Under the pieces are notes generated by a model, which saw nothing but the letters and a program-made list of their open reading frames with translations, did no database searches and was not told where the DNA came from. A program made the position numbers and the translations under genes. Shown piece after piece: positions 1 to 8,935 of a stretch of 64,000 bases of DNA. The stretch is from an uncultured Isosphaeraceae bacterium. Lineage in GTDB: Bacteria; Planctomycetota; Planctomycetia; Isosphaerales; Isosphaeraceae. Every line of letters starts with the position of its first letter. Positions within the stretch are counted from its first letter, which is position 1. The DNA lies in the NCBI GenBank assembly GCA_945957605.1, contig CAMFLR010000004.1, forward strand, positions 1 through 64,000, in the 5' to 3' direction.

Positions 1-483
1 CATCAGAGAATAACGTCATTTCGCGGAAAGGGGGATATTTCAACGGGCTGCTAACGCTGTTCCGTTGGTGCAAGTAATCGAGAAGCACTTGTTTTTCCTC
101 AGTAATTCGGCAATGTCGCCAAAACGGGAATAGAGCAGGGGCTCGCCGCCGTGAAGGACGAAGTAGGGCCGCAGATGACCAGTCTCCTGGAAGATCCGCT
201 CGATTACAGCGAAATCAAGCTCGCGAGCAACGGTCTTGTTCGGGGCTTCGTGGCACCAACCAACATCACCCCACTCGTAACACATCACGCAGCGCAAGTT
301 GCATTTGTAGGTTAGCACCAACTTATAGCCAAGCGGTGGCGGTACATTGTTATCTTTATCGGCGTTTTGCTCGGCCCAGCGATACCGCGCCAACGAAGTG
401 AATTTTTTCACAACCAAATGATGTGTGTAAAGCGGATGGCGTAAAACCGTGCCGGATAATGCAAGTGCCGAAGGTAGCGCCAT
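1..483 (-). pseudogene. Radical SAM enzyme, N-terminal part, apparent frameshift, runs off left edge
   Basis: The ATG at 483 opens a 147-residue frame with the radical SAM signature: Cys61, Cys65 and Cys68 (CNLRCVMC) to bind the 4Fe-4S cluster, an HGGEP motif at 111-115 that contacts SAM, and a TNGT motif at 139-142. The frame stops at 40-42 right after TNGT, although the family needs about 200 more residues. In another frame the text after the stop reads LKYPPFREMTLFSD, which is what should follow TNGT at this spacing (compare the SLDG strand of the family). One missing base around 43-46 would join the two. The gene starts 3 bases after the CapK-like gene stops, so the two are co-transcribed; AGGA lies 8 bases before the ATG. 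The substrate is unknown. It may be a recent pseudogene, an assembly error, or a programmed shift. Confidence 0.75.
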
Positions 484-486
484 ATC

Positions 487-1881
487 TTAGTTCCTAACCT
501 TGGCCAGGAGTTGTTCGGGAAATGACGTGGCTTTGTTCGTCTCTTTGATCCGGGAAATGACGGTCCGAAATTTGGCTGCCCCGGTTGTATGCATTTCGTC
601 GTGCCTCAGGTATTCCAAGCGGATTTGCATTTGCGGACCGACGAACCGCCGAACGAGTCGCAACAACGTGGCTTCACTATTCGAATCGTACGAGGAATTG
701 CGGACGACTCTCAGGCGGAGCGTGTTACAGTCCTCTTGAATGATCTGGCCATGTGCAACTCCAGGCACTTTATCGAAGACGATGAATAGCGTAGTAATCA
801 CACTACCGTCGGGAGCCACGATAACGTCTTCCTGCCGCCCGTTTATGCGTGAAACGCGCGGCATGGAGCGACCGCATGCACATAGGGACGCGTTTTCCGC
901 CAGTTCGACGACGTCGCCGACTTCGTACCGCAGCAACGGCATGCTGAAATTGTGGAGCGAAGTACCGATAACGGTCGCGACCCGTGATCCAAAATCACTT
1001 GGGCCGTCGCGTGTTGGGAGTTCCTCGAGTTGAACAACACCGTACTCGGGGTTTATGTGCAACCCTCCACTCCGACACTCCGAGACCGCCACGGTGCGTT
1101 CCATGTGCCCGTAAGAATCAAGGACCTGGCAATTGAACACGCTTTCGATCACCCGCCTTTGATGCGGTAGTAACATTTCACCGGTCGAGAAGATGCCTTT
1201 GAGTGCAATTCCTTCCGCGCCAGCTTGTTGCAAGAAAAGTGAAAGGTGATAGAGTGCTGAGGCAATTCCTTTCAGAAACCGCGGCCTATACTTGAGGAAT
1301 GCCGCGGCATATTGGTTTATGTTATGCGGACCGATCGATAAGCTGTTGAGCAAAAGGCGACCTGTCAACGCCTGATGATGACAAATCTCGTTGACGCGCG
1401 ACGCATCCGTTACAAAAAAGTTACTGCTAAGTTCCGCAAAGCGATCGCCGAGGCGATAGCCCAACCAACTCCAGTGCCGCCAGTAGTAGACAAACTCAAG
1501 GACACGCGACGGTTTGTCCAAGAGAAAGCGCAATGGTTCGCCGCTCGACCCGCTGGTCGACGCAAGCCGTGGCTCAAATTGTCCTCGATTCGTGGCCTGC
1601 AAGCGGGAATATTCTCTTCGAAGCGTTGCCTTCGAGAGTGTCGGAAGCTTCCGGAGGTCATTTGCCGTTCGGATGTCCTCCGGGCGGAGACTGAGGTCTC
1701 GGAACAGGTCATGATAATAGGGAACATGGTGGTAAGCTTGCTGTACGATCTGCTCAAGCCGTTGTTGCTGATAGACGTCGAATTCCTCGGGCGAAAACCA
1801 CTGGCTGCGATCAAACTGCCGACGCAACCGGATCAAGTCGACCGGATAGCAGAAGTCTCGGAGTTTGAAATCGATAGACAT
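487..1881 (-). CDS. CapK/PaaK-family adenylate-forming enzyme
   Basis: This 464-residue protein looks like the phenylacetate-CoA ligase/CapK branch of adenylate-forming enzymes. The phosphate-loop motif STSGSSGEP lies at 108-116, and the C-terminal region (GDVVELA, then CACGRSMPRVSRINGRQED) matches the hinge of this family, where substrates are activated as acyl-AMP. In polysaccharide clusters such CapK-like proteins are often present, but their substrates are mostly unproven. The start chosen is the MSIDF methionine; an upstream in-frame start would add 14 residues without a better ribosome site. It lies between the FAD oxidoreductase (76-base gap) and the radical SAM gene (3-base gap) on the same strand, so the three probably form one operon acting on one product. 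The family assignment is firm; the substrate is not known. Confidence 0.85.
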   Translation of the reverse strand: MSIDFKLRDFCYPVDLIRLRRQFDRSQWFSPEEFDVYQQQRLEQIVQQAYHHVPYYHDLFRDLSLRPEDIRTANDLRKLPTLSKATLRREYSRLQATNRGQFEPRLASTSGSSGEPLRFLLDKPSRVLEFVYYWRHWSWLGYRLGDRFAELSSNFFVTDASRVNEICHHQALTGRLLLNSLSIGPHNINQYAAAFLKYRPRFLKGIASALYHLSLFLQQAGAEGIALKGIFSTGEMLLPHQRRVIESVFNCQVLDSYGHMERTVAVSECRSGGLHINPEYGVVQLEELPTRDGPSDFGSRVATVIGTSLHNFSMPLLRYEVGDVVELAENASLCACGRSMPRVSRINGRQEDVIVAPDGSVITTLFIVFDKVPGVAHGQIIQEDCNTLRLRVVRNSSYDSNSEATLLRLVRRFVGPQMQIRLEYLRHDEMHTTGAAKFRTVISRIKETNKATSFPEQLLAKVRN

Positions 1882-1957
1882 TACGGCGATTCTCAAGACG
1901 TGAGCAAGACATTCCAGTTGCACGCAGTGGCGTGGCGCATGATGCCGCTAATCGATG

Positions 1958-3400
1958 TCACTCCCGCACGCGATAATTGAAAAACTCCTTACGAATGCCT
2001 TCCCACTCGGTTTTGTCGGCATGTCCTTGTGAAAGGTATTCATTCAGCTTGATTGCCATTAACATGCAATGATCAATATTGCAGTGGAGAAAGAGAGCGC
2101 CACGGCCAATCATGTAAAGATTTTGTACTTGATTTAAGCGATCATAGACTCTGTCAAATCGTTCCTTCCAGCCGAGGTCATAGACTGGATAAATCTTATC
2201 GAGTTTTCGGGAGAAGGATGTGGTCGTACCTTGCATAGGATTCCGCAAGATACCAAGCTTCTGAAGTCCCGATGTGCAAACTTCAGCGAGTTGATCATCT
2301 CCCATGTCCCACGTCTGATCGCCCGGCGAGCAGGGTATCTCGATCGTGAGCAGAGTTCGGTCGGGATCCGAAATAAGTGCGGGGCTATACTTGCCTATCT
2401 CGGAAACTCTACCAAAGGGAATATGCGATTCTGGGAAGTAGTAGGTCTCGTGTTCGCTTTGGACTTTGTCTGACGTGACAAGGTGGAGTAGTCGCAATGC
2501 ACGCCAGCGGAGCGTGAACTCCGGGCGTTTTGCTTTTTCGGACTCGAATTTGATTAAATCATGTAGGATATCGAGTGATATTGTGGAGATGAATGTTCCG
2601 ACTGCGACATCCTGTCGCGAGCCATTTTGTGTGCGATATGTGATCGAATCGATCACATTGTCATTCTTGAGACAAATCGATTCCAGCTGCGATATGAAAA
2701 CGAGTTGTCCGCCGTTGTTGAGGAACTTTTCTTTTAGAGCAGTGGAGAGCTGACCAATTCCTTTCGCTGGGTAGAGATAAGTTCTGGTCTTCTTTCCCGA
2801 GATTTTGTCGCGCACGTCCTGAATCATAGCGGCCGGCTTGAATTTCCGCACGCGATTAATGGCCGGATCTTTGGCGATTGATCGAGGAGACATACCGTAC
2901 AGCTTCATCGCATAGGGTCTGTAGAAGCGAGTGTACAAACCTTTACCGACTTTCGATGTGATGTAATCCTCAAAGTTTCCGGGCTCGGTTTTCTGGAACA
3001 TCTGGCGGATTCGAGAAAAGAGAAACCCAAAGCCGAACCGCGCGAAGTCCTTTAATCCGAAAGCGGTCATGATGTCGAGGGCGGAGGGAGGATAGCGAAA
3101 TGGCTTGTCTTGAATGTAGATTTGCCCCTTCCGCTCGCGTTTCAGCAGGTCGGGGCCACATAAATCGCGTATGAGCTGATTGACTTTGGGATGATTATCT
3201 TCGTGTAACCGATGAGAGCCGGTGTCAAATGCGAACTGTTCTTTCGTGAATGCGGTGTCCGCGAGTCCACCGACCTTCGATTCCTTTTCCAGGAGGATGA
3301 CACGGCCGGGAAACGACCGAGACAATTCCCATGCTGCCGTTAGCCCGGTGATTCCTGCGCCCAAAATGACGATCGAGCCGTTCTCACCGAGATGATTCAT
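1958..3400 (-). CDS. FAD-dependent oxidoreductase of the protoporphyrinogen oxidase/UDP-galactopyranose mutase-like type
   Basis: The 480-residue product begins with a dinucleotide-binding fold, VILGAGITGLTAAWEL (GxGxxG at 14-19), followed by an acidic strand end (LLEKESKVGGLA) and FDTGSHRLHEDN, a segment typical of amine-oxidase-like flavoproteins related to UDP-galactopyranose mutase. A C-terminal GRGALFLHCNIDHCMLMA segment matches the second FAD contact of the family. The methionine at 3400 is preferred because the nucleotide-binding strand starts directly after it; the longer frame to 3487 adds an unrelated basic tail. It is first in the operon with the CapK-like and radical SAM genes. 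Proteins of this type in polysaccharide loci act on sugar nucleotides or lipid-linked intermediates, but that role here is inference. Confidence 0.8.
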   Translation of the reverse strand: MNHLGENGSIVILGAGITGLTAAWELSRSFPGRVILLEKESKVGGLADTAFTKEQFAFDTGSHRLHEDNHPKVNQLIRDLCGPDLLKRERKGQIYIQDKPFRYPPSALDIMTAFGLKDFARFGFGFLFSRIRQMFQKTEPGNFEDYITSKVGKGLYTRFYRPYAMKLYGMSPRSIAKDPAINRVRKFKPAAMIQDVRDKISGKKTRTYLYPAKGIGQLSTALKEKFLNNGGQLVFISQLESICLKNDNVIDSITYRTQNGSRQDVAVGTFISTISLDILHDLIKFESEKAKRPEFTLRWRALRLLHLVTSDKVQSEHETYYFPESHIPFGRVSEIGKYSPALISDPDRTLLTIEIPCSPGDQTWDMGDDQLAEVCTSGLQKLGILRNPMQGTTTSFSRKLDKIYPVYDLGWKERFDRVYDRLNQVQNLYMIGRGALFLHCNIDHCMLMAIKLNEYLSQGHADKTEWEGIRKEFFNYRVRE

Positions 3401-3735
3401 GATGGTGGTACTCGGTTCGTCCGTGAGTCGGTAAATATGCCGATTAGGAAGCCACCCGTCGCGAAAACGAACACGAAGGCCGTTCAAACGAATTCATTGG
3501 ATTCGCACTAATGTCGGGGACGCTAACGGCAAGTCCTTAAAACGTCAATGGCAAATTGAGTGTAATCAGGAAAACCATCTTGACTGGTTTAATGAAACGA
3601 CGGAAAAGGACGTCCATACCCCGCTTTTAAGTGCCGTTCCAATTTAGCCAGCTCACTGTCGCAAGCTCTTCTATAAGCATTCTTCGCGGGGGCAGAAGAT
3701 CGTCTTGATGTCGAACCAAGTTCAGGAGCGGATTC
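3401..3735. promoter_or_regulatory. Divergent intergenic region
   Basis: These 335 bases separate the FAD oxidoreductase (minus) from the hydroxylase (plus) and must hold both promoters. I see AGGAG 8 bases before the hydroxylase ATG. No convincing operator palindrome or RNA gene is visible. Confidence 0.4.
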
Positions 3736-4425
3736 ATGGCGGCCTTACTTGACCTCACCGACCGCTTCCCTATGCGGTTTGACGCGGAGCGGATGCGGCA
3801 AGAGCTTGACGATCTGGAGAACTCACCGTGGGTGGAACACTACGACCGCAAAATCTCCAATGGCTGGACAACGCTGCTTCTTAGCTCGCGCGACGGAACG
3901 ATGGATCGCCCGGACTCAATGCGTCCGAGTTGGAAAAACCAATTTGAACGCACGCCCCTGATTGAGCATTTGCCTTATTTCGGTGAGATTCTCGATGCCT
4001 TTCAGTGCCCAACGCTACGGGTCCGGGTCTCGAAACTATTGCCTCACTCGTTCATAGGCGAACATCGAGACATCGCCCGCGAGGCGTCTGCAATCGCCTA
4101 CAATCAGGTCCGACTTCACATACCAATTACAACCAATGAAAAGGTGCGATTCAACGTCGCCGGCAATGTTTATCATCTTGCGCCCGGCAGGCTCTACTAC
4201 CTTGATTTCACCAAGGCGCATTCTGTCTACAATGATGGTGACGAGTCACGAATCCATCTGATTTTGGAGTTGCGCGTTAACGATTTTCTGCGGCAAATCT
4301 TTCCTGAACCGACCCTGAAGGAACGAGTAGGTCGTTTCGTTCTCCGAAACACGATGCCGGCGATTTGGCCGTTCATGCAGGCCGAATTCACGATTCGACA
4401 GTTGCTCGCACCTGTTCCCAAATGA
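3736..4425 (+). CDS. Aspartyl/asparaginyl beta-hydroxylase-like Fe(II)/2-oxoglutarate dioxygenase
   Basis: This 229-residue protein carries the double-stranded beta-helix core of the aspartyl/asparaginyl beta-hydroxylase family: KLLPHSFIGEHRD around 100-112 contributes the first iron-ligand histidine, the LHIPITTNEKVRF strand follows, and KAHSVYNDGDESRIHLIL supplies the second histidine and the arginine that holds 2-oxoglutarate. Members hydroxylate peptidyl or free acidic residues and some act on natural-product or lipid substrates. The start is fixed by AGGAG before the ATG. It is transcribed away from the CapK-like/FAD/radical SAM cluster and may modify the same product, which is inference only. 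It ends 32 bases before a stem-loop shared with the convergent M56 gene. Confidence 0.85.
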   Translation: MAALLDLTDRFPMRFDAERMRQELDDLENSPWVEHYDRKISNGWTTLLLSSRDGTMDRPDSMRPSWKNQFERTPLIEHLPYFGEILDAFQCPTLRVRVSKLLPHSFIGEHRDIAREASAIAYNQVRLHIPITTNEKVRFNVAGNVYHLAPGRLYYLDFTKAHSVYNDGDESRIHLILELRVNDFLRQIFPEPTLKERVGRFVLRNTMPAIWPFMQAEFTIRQLLAPVPK

Positions 4426-4456
4426 TCTGGCAACGAGTCATCGATAGAACAGCGGA

Positions 4457-4485
4457 AAGGCGAGCCTATCACGAACAGGCTCGCC
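4457..4485. terminator. Bidirectional stem-loop between convergent genes
   Basis: A perfect 10-base stem, AGGCGAGCCT at 4457-4466 and AGGCTCGCCT at 4476-4485, encloses a 9-base loop. It lies between the plus-strand hydroxylase and the minus-strand M56 gene. No clear U-run follows on either side. The right arm and its flank (CTCGCCTCTCG) recur in the stem at 24030. Confidence 0.7.
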
Positions 4486-4625
4486 TCTCGTTGGTCAATG
4501 CTATGCGATGTAGACGAATGTTAGCGTTGCTCAGCAGCCTTGAGCCGACGCCAGCTCTTTTCGCTGAAGCCTCTCCGCCAGCAGCAAACAGGCGAGAACT
4601 CTAAACTTTGCCCTAGCTGTTGCGT

Positions 4626-7600
4626 TTAGTCCTTCGACGATGATTTACCAAAACTGATCTTTTGCACCTCGCCGGGCTTTAATGAGACGGGTTCCGTGGC
4701 CAGTGGGCGAATCGTGAATCCGCCCGAGATATCGACGTGCTCAGGAGGGCTCATAACTGACACGTGATAGTCAATCGGAGCCAGGTCGCCAATCTCAAAT
4801 GTGGTCTCTCCAGGCTTGAGCTGGACCGTGATATCGGGAAGGCTCATCCCAGGGTGAGTGACCTGTATACTGACGTTATCGGCATACACCTTGCGATCGA
4901 TCGTGCCCATGATCCGCGCGGGTTCGGATGTTCGCACGTGAATCGGCTGATCATCGCCACTTTTTTCTAATTGGTCGCGTCGTCCCGGCGCGATTCCCTT
5001 GGCCCACCAAACAAGTTCGACGTGATCCTTGCGCGGTACTCCTGCGAACTCGAATTGGCCTTCTTTATCGGTCACCCCTGAGAGGAATCGTGTAATCTTC
5101 GGCTGCTGGGCAATTTGGCCACTTTCGATCATGGACCAATTGAAAGGAAAGCCGATCGAGTTTTGCGGGGTCCGGTCGGTTGCCGCGATGAGACGAAGCT
5201 GTGCGCCGGCGATTGGCTTACCATTTGTGTTGAGTAGCTGCCCTCGATAACTCCGGAGTGAAGCTGGATCGAGCGGAACGAGCTTGTACTCGTCGGCTCG
5301 AGCCTCGTCCGGATGCGCGACGACAACGCGCTCCACAAGGGTGTTTTCGTAGCCACGAGCCGATACCGTTACCTGAAGTGGCATGCCGACGACAAGATCC
5401 GCAAGCTGAAATGTGCCATCAGCCGACTGGAAATACTGGCCAGGGTCTGAAACGGACGCGAGAAGCCCAACCGAGGGTTCGTCATTTTGCCGAGTTGACG
5501 AGTAGGTGACTCGCACGTTGCAAGCAGGGATCGGTCGCCCCGTTTTCGCGTCGACGGCTTTCCCCAGGATCACGCCCGCCGGCTTCATCGTGATGGTTAT
5601 GACCGAATTAGTATCGAGCTCGAGCGTGCGAGATTCGAATTCAGAGTAGCCTGTTTTGACGAAGGAGAATGGGCAATTGGGTGGAAGCGAGTCAAAGTTG
5701 AACCGCCCGTCCTTGTCGGTGTCGACATGGCCGCCGTCCGAAAAAGCGTGGTTCCCGTGCGCGAAATACACGCGGACACTTTGCAGCGGGTTGCCCTTTT
5801 CATCGACCACACGTCCCGTGATTCGGTGGCCGGCGTCGAGTGTGATGGTGGCCTCCGCTGGCTTGTCGCGCGGGCCGGTCTCGACCTTAAGACGCTTCGG
5901 CGCGGTACCTCGCGCCTTGACAAGTATCTCCTTGCCGAAGTTACGGTCCACATACAGGTTGTCGAGGCGGAAGCGTCCGTCCTGGCCGGTCTTCGTCTCG
6001 CGTGTGTCAGATGTAGAATTGCCCATGTTGATTAATTCGGCACCGGAGATTGGCTTTCCATTGTGATCGAGCACAACGCCCACGATGGATCCTCCATCTG
6101 GACGCGGCTCGAGCGTGAGATCGAGCACAACGCCGGATCCTCCAACCTGCGCCGGAACATTCCTTGCCACATATTCCGATTTCGACACGTAAAGCTGGAG
6201 GCCAACGTCTCGGGGCAGGTACGGCAGCCGATAGCGCCCGTGGGCATCGGATTCAACGTATGCAATTTGCTGGTATCGGCCCGCTACTGAGGCGCTCACG
6301 CCTGCAGCTGCGAGAGGCTTGCCCGCGGCGTCGCGCACGACGCCTTCAAGATCCGCTCCAGGACCCAGGTGAAATTCGATTTTGGCGTCCGCGCCGTTCT
6401 TGAGGTTGATCGGCTGAGACTCTCGGGCGAACCCAGGAGCCCACGCTTCAACTTGCCACTCCTCTGCTCGCATCGGTTGAAGCACGACGCCGCCATCGCG
6501 GTCAGTGTGTAGGTCGGCGTCGTAATCGCTCCACGTGAGATGAACCGTCGCATCCGGAATTGGTCGCTCCGTGGCCCGGTCCTTGACGACGACCGAAACC
6601 GCGACGCCGTTGACCAGCCGCAGTTCAAGTGGCCTCGCCGCTTCTCCAGGATTCGTGAGTACGACCGTCGCGCCGTCCGACCGTTTCGGCCGAGAGGTGA
6701 GTTTTCCGAGGTTTGCCCAGACACGATACTTTCCGGCCGGAAGCCCTTCGAATACGAATGCGCCGTTCGCATTTGTCGTGGCACGGCGAATCGGGAATTT
6801 ATGTGTATAATATTCCTGGCCATTCGGAGGCGGGAAGAGTAGCAAGACTTCAGCCGCAGCGGCGGCAGCACCGCCGTTGTCGAGAACGACGCGGCCTTCG
6901 ATTCGTCCCGTCGCATCGGCGGCGTTGGTTTTGGCGGGCGTGTCGTCTGCGGTCATCGTGGCTAATGGACTCGGAATCGGATTCGCAACCGCTCTGGGAC
7001 GCGGCTGGATGAGCGCGAGCCCGATAAATACGACAACGCTCAGAGCCATGAGCTTCCTGCCAGATGCGCGATTCAGCGGCAGGTGACTTCGATCATCATC
7101 AAAGAGTGCGATCATGCGTTCCTCCAGTATGTTCCGGCGCGACAAAGCCACCGCGACCGACCAGCGCGGCACACGCAACGTGCGGACCAGCTCAAGGAGC
7201 TGCTCGGCGTAGTCGGCGGGCCGCTCGCCAGTTGCAACTACGCGGTCGTCGCAGGCGTGCTCGCATTCGGTGCGCAACCGGTGCAGGGCGTACCAGGCGA
7301 GGGGATGGAACCAGTACAGGGCGGTTGCCAGCCGGCCAGCGATCTGGAAAAGAGTGTCTAGCCGCTCGACGTGCGCTAACTCATGAAGCAACACAGTCCG
7401 CTTCCTTGCATCAGGCCACGAATGCGACGCCTCAGGAAGCAGGATGACCGGCCGAAAAACGCCCCAAGTCAGAGGGATCAGCGACTCGCGACTCTGCCGC
7501 AATTCCACCGGCCGTCGTAGCGAGAGCTGGCTGCGGAGCTCCTCGGCGAGTGTCAACAAATCTCCCGTGGCGATGCGTTTTGCCTTCACGCGACGGAGTT

Positions 7601-8135
7601 CGTTGCCAACCAATCCAACAAGCGTCGGCGCCAAAAATGCGATGAACCCGACGCTCCAGAGAGTCAGCCCGATGACCGCCCAGGGCCACGATCGCGACGG
7701 CGGTATACGTGCGACGGGTGGGTTGTCGAGCCTGGGAACTACGGTGTGCACTGCCGCTTTTTGTGAGGCTGGCGCGGGATTGCGCGGAGAAGGATTGACT
7801 TGAACAACAGTATCGTTGCGGGGACGGTGTTCGCGTACCGAGCGCGCAGGCTTGACTTCTGCGAGTTCGAAACTGCGAGCGCCAGGCACCGACGAAACCA
7901 CCTGCGGTGGAGAGGCGGGTAGCACGGGAATCGACAGGCGAGGGGCTATCAGGGAGACGACGGGCAACGCGATGAGCCCCAAGAGGGAGCAGACCCACAC
8001 GCGGTGTCGAAGCGCCGCGGAAGATCGCCTCAAGAAATGAGTTGTCATCAATGCGGCAGCCAGAAGGATTGTTCCCCGGGCGGTCGCGTCGATCATGAGT
8101 AGGAAGAGGCCATCGGGATGGAAGCTGTCCATCAT
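4626..8135 (-). CDS. M56 (BlaR1/MecR1-like) membrane metalloprotease with carboxypeptidase-regulatory-like repeats
   Basis: The first ~390 residues are an M56 peptidase: hydrophobic segments near 10-30, 48-65 and 152-175, the zinc motif HELAH at 251-255, the downstream acidic motif ECEHACDD near 288, and a last transmembrane segment near 362-380. In place of the penicillin-binding sensor of BlaR1 there are about 780 residues made of repeated carboxypeptidase-regulatory-like (CNA-B-like) folds, recognisable by recurring GRVVD.GNPL, GRFRLDNL and GKPIAGAQL strands. M56 proteins sense an outside signal and cleave a cytoplasmic BlaI-type repressor; the repressor gene sits 1 base upstream. The ATG at 8135 has AAGGGGAA before it; a second ATG follows at 8132. 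The extracellular ligand is unknown; the long repeat arm may be the sensor or a surface anchor. Confidence 0.9.
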   Translation of the reverse strand: MMDSFHPDGLFLLMIDATARGTILLAAALMTTHFLRRSSAALRHRVWVCSLLGLIALPVVSLIAPRLSIPVLPASPPQVVSSVPGARSFELAEVKPARSVREHRPRNDTVVQVNPSPRNPAPASQKAAVHTVVPRLDNPPVARIPPSRSWPWAVIGLTLWSVGFIAFLAPTLVGLVGNELRRVKAKRIATGDLLTLAEELRSQLSLRRPVELRQSRESLIPLTWGVFRPVILLPEASHSWPDARKRTVLLHELAHVERLDTLFQIAGRLATALYWFHPLAWYALHRLRTECEHACDDRVVATGERPADYAEQLLELVRTLRVPRWSVAVALSRRNILEERMIALFDDDRSHLPLNRASGRKLMALSVVVFIGLALIQPRPRAVANPIPSPLATMTADDTPAKTNAADATGRIEGRVVLDNGGAAAAAAEVLLLFPPPNGQEYYTHKFPIRRATTNANGAFVFEGLPAGKYRVWANLGKLTSRPKRSDGATVVLTNPGEAARPLELRLVNGVAVSVVVKDRATERPIPDATVHLTWSDYDADLHTDRDGGVVLQPMRAEEWQVEAWAPGFARESQPINLKNGADAKIEFHLGPGADLEGVVRDAAGKPLAAAGVSASVAGRYQQIAYVESDAHGRYRLPYLPRDVGLQLYVSKSEYVARNVPAQVGGSGVVLDLTLEPRPDGGSIVGVVLDHNGKPISGAELINMGNSTSDTRETKTGQDGRFRLDNLYVDRNFGKEILVKARGTAPKRLKVETGPRDKPAEATITLDAGHRITGRVVDEKGNPLQSVRVYFAHGNHAFSDGGHVDTDKDGRFNFDSLPPNCPFSFVKTGYSEFESRTLELDTNSVITITMKPAGVILGKAVDAKTGRPIPACNVRVTYSSTRQNDEPSVGLLASVSDPGQYFQSADGTFQLADLVVGMPLQVTVSARGYENTLVERVVVAHPDEARADEYKLVPLDPASLRSYRGQLLNTNGKPIAGAQLRLIAATDRTPQNSIGFPFNWSMIESGQIAQQPKITRFLSGVTDKEGQFEFAGVPRKDHVELVWWAKGIAPGRRDQLEKSGDDQPIHVRTSEPARIMGTIDRKVYADNVSIQVTHPGMSLPDITVQLKPGETTFEIGDLAPIDYHVSVMSPPEHVDISGGFTIRPLATEPVSLKPGEVQKISFGKSSSKD

Positions 8136-8136
8136 C

Positions 8137-8529
8137 TCATTTCCCCTTTTTCCGAGCTTGCTGGATCAGCCCTTCCAGGCGTTGGATGTCATCGTCGGTG
8201 AGTTTCGCCACCGAGGGGTGTAGAATCGCCGCGACAGCGTCGGTAGCCGAGCCGGCGAAGAAAGTTTTCATGAGGTGGCTGACCGCCTGGCGCATTGCCG
8301 TATCGCGCGATTGGGACGCACGATAAACATAGCGCGTTCCCTCCTGACGGTGCGTCAGAAACCCTTTTGACTCCAACAGCCGCACCATCGTGCGCACGGC
8401 GGAGTAGCTCGGTGGATCGGGCAGCTTCTCGAGGATTTCAGCGACCGATGCCTCGCCGATTTGATAGACGACGTCCATGATCTGGCGCTCACGAGCGCCC
8501 AGGGCGTCTGGGCTGTTTCGCTTCGGCAT
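8137..8529 (-). CDS. BlaI/MecI/CopY-family transcriptional repressor
   Basis: This 130-residue protein is a penicillinase-repressor-type winged helix: LGARERQIMDVVYQ opens the fold, SYSAVRTMVRLLESKGFLTHRQEGTRYVYRAS is the recognition helix and wing, and the C-terminal helices (MRQAVSHLMKTFF onward) are the dimer and protease-cleavage region of the family. The ATG at 8529 is chosen because GGGGGAA lies 5 bases upstream; the longer frame lacks this. The stop is 1 base from the M56 gene start, so the pair is translated together. Two 16-base palindromes over its predicted promoter suggest autoregulation. By family knowledge it represses the operon until the M56 partner inactivates it. Confidence 0.92.
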   Translation of the reverse strand: MPKRNSPDALGARERQIMDVVYQIGEASVAEILEKLPDPPSYSAVRTMVRLLESKGFLTHRQEGTRYVYRASQSRDTAMRQAVSHLMKTFFAGSATDAVAAILHPSVAKLTDDDIQRLEGLIQQARKKGK

Positions 8530-8576
8530 GCTTCCCCCGTAACCCGGAAGGCGACGAACCAGTCTCATAGGATCAA

Positions 8577-8627
8577 TGGCACCCTATTGCCATGTGGCAT
8601 TGTATTGCCACTTGCGGACGCCGTCAA
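8577..8627 (-). promoter_or_regulatory. Promoter of the BlaI-M56 operon with two overlapping operators
   Basis: On the minus strand a -35 box TTGACG (8622-8627) and a -10 box TACAAT (8599-8604) are separated by exactly 17 bases. Two palindromes of form TGGCA-N6-TGCCA lie at 8595-8610, which contains the -10 box, and at 8577-8592, which covers the expected start of transcription. Their centres are 18 bases apart. Position and symmetry fit a pair of dimer sites for the BlaI-like repressor encoded 50 bases downstream. Confidence 0.85.
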
Positions 8628-8860
8628 GAACTGCCCAAAATTCGTGATTTCGTCGTACCAAATCCGGATGATTACCGTGCAATTCGAACTGGACGCGCAC
8701 TCGGGCTAGCCGATTTGCATCGACTCTAATGGTGGACGAGGTAGGAGAGGTTCGTGCAACTTAACTCATTCGCATTTCAACTAGTGATTATTTTGATTCT
8801 CCGCTCATTCATAATTTGGTTCTGCTGAATTTGTTCGCTGCAAAAATTGAGAGGAGTGAC

Positions 8861-8935
8861 ATGAACGCGTCAATTGCTTCCCAATCTCCGGGAGATAGCG
8901 ACCCTGGTGAAATGTCGAATGTCGTGCTACCATAA
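8861..8935 (+). other. 24-codon reading frame with a strong ribosome-binding site
   Basis: GAGAGGAG sits 4 bases before the ATG at 8861, the best translation start in this gap. It encodes 24 hydrophilic residues ending MSNVVLP and stops at 8933. It overlaps the start of the next membrane-protein frame in a different frame. It could be a leader peptide, or the original N-terminus of that gene cut off by a frameshift. Confidence 0.35.

Noticed and set aside
8577-8592. Sigma-54-like promoter (TGGCAC...TTGC)
   Set aside because: Only four bases lie between TGGCAC and TTGC, one fewer than the sigma-54 element needs, and the orientation points away from the operon. The symmetric TGGCA-N6-TGCCA reading explains it better.
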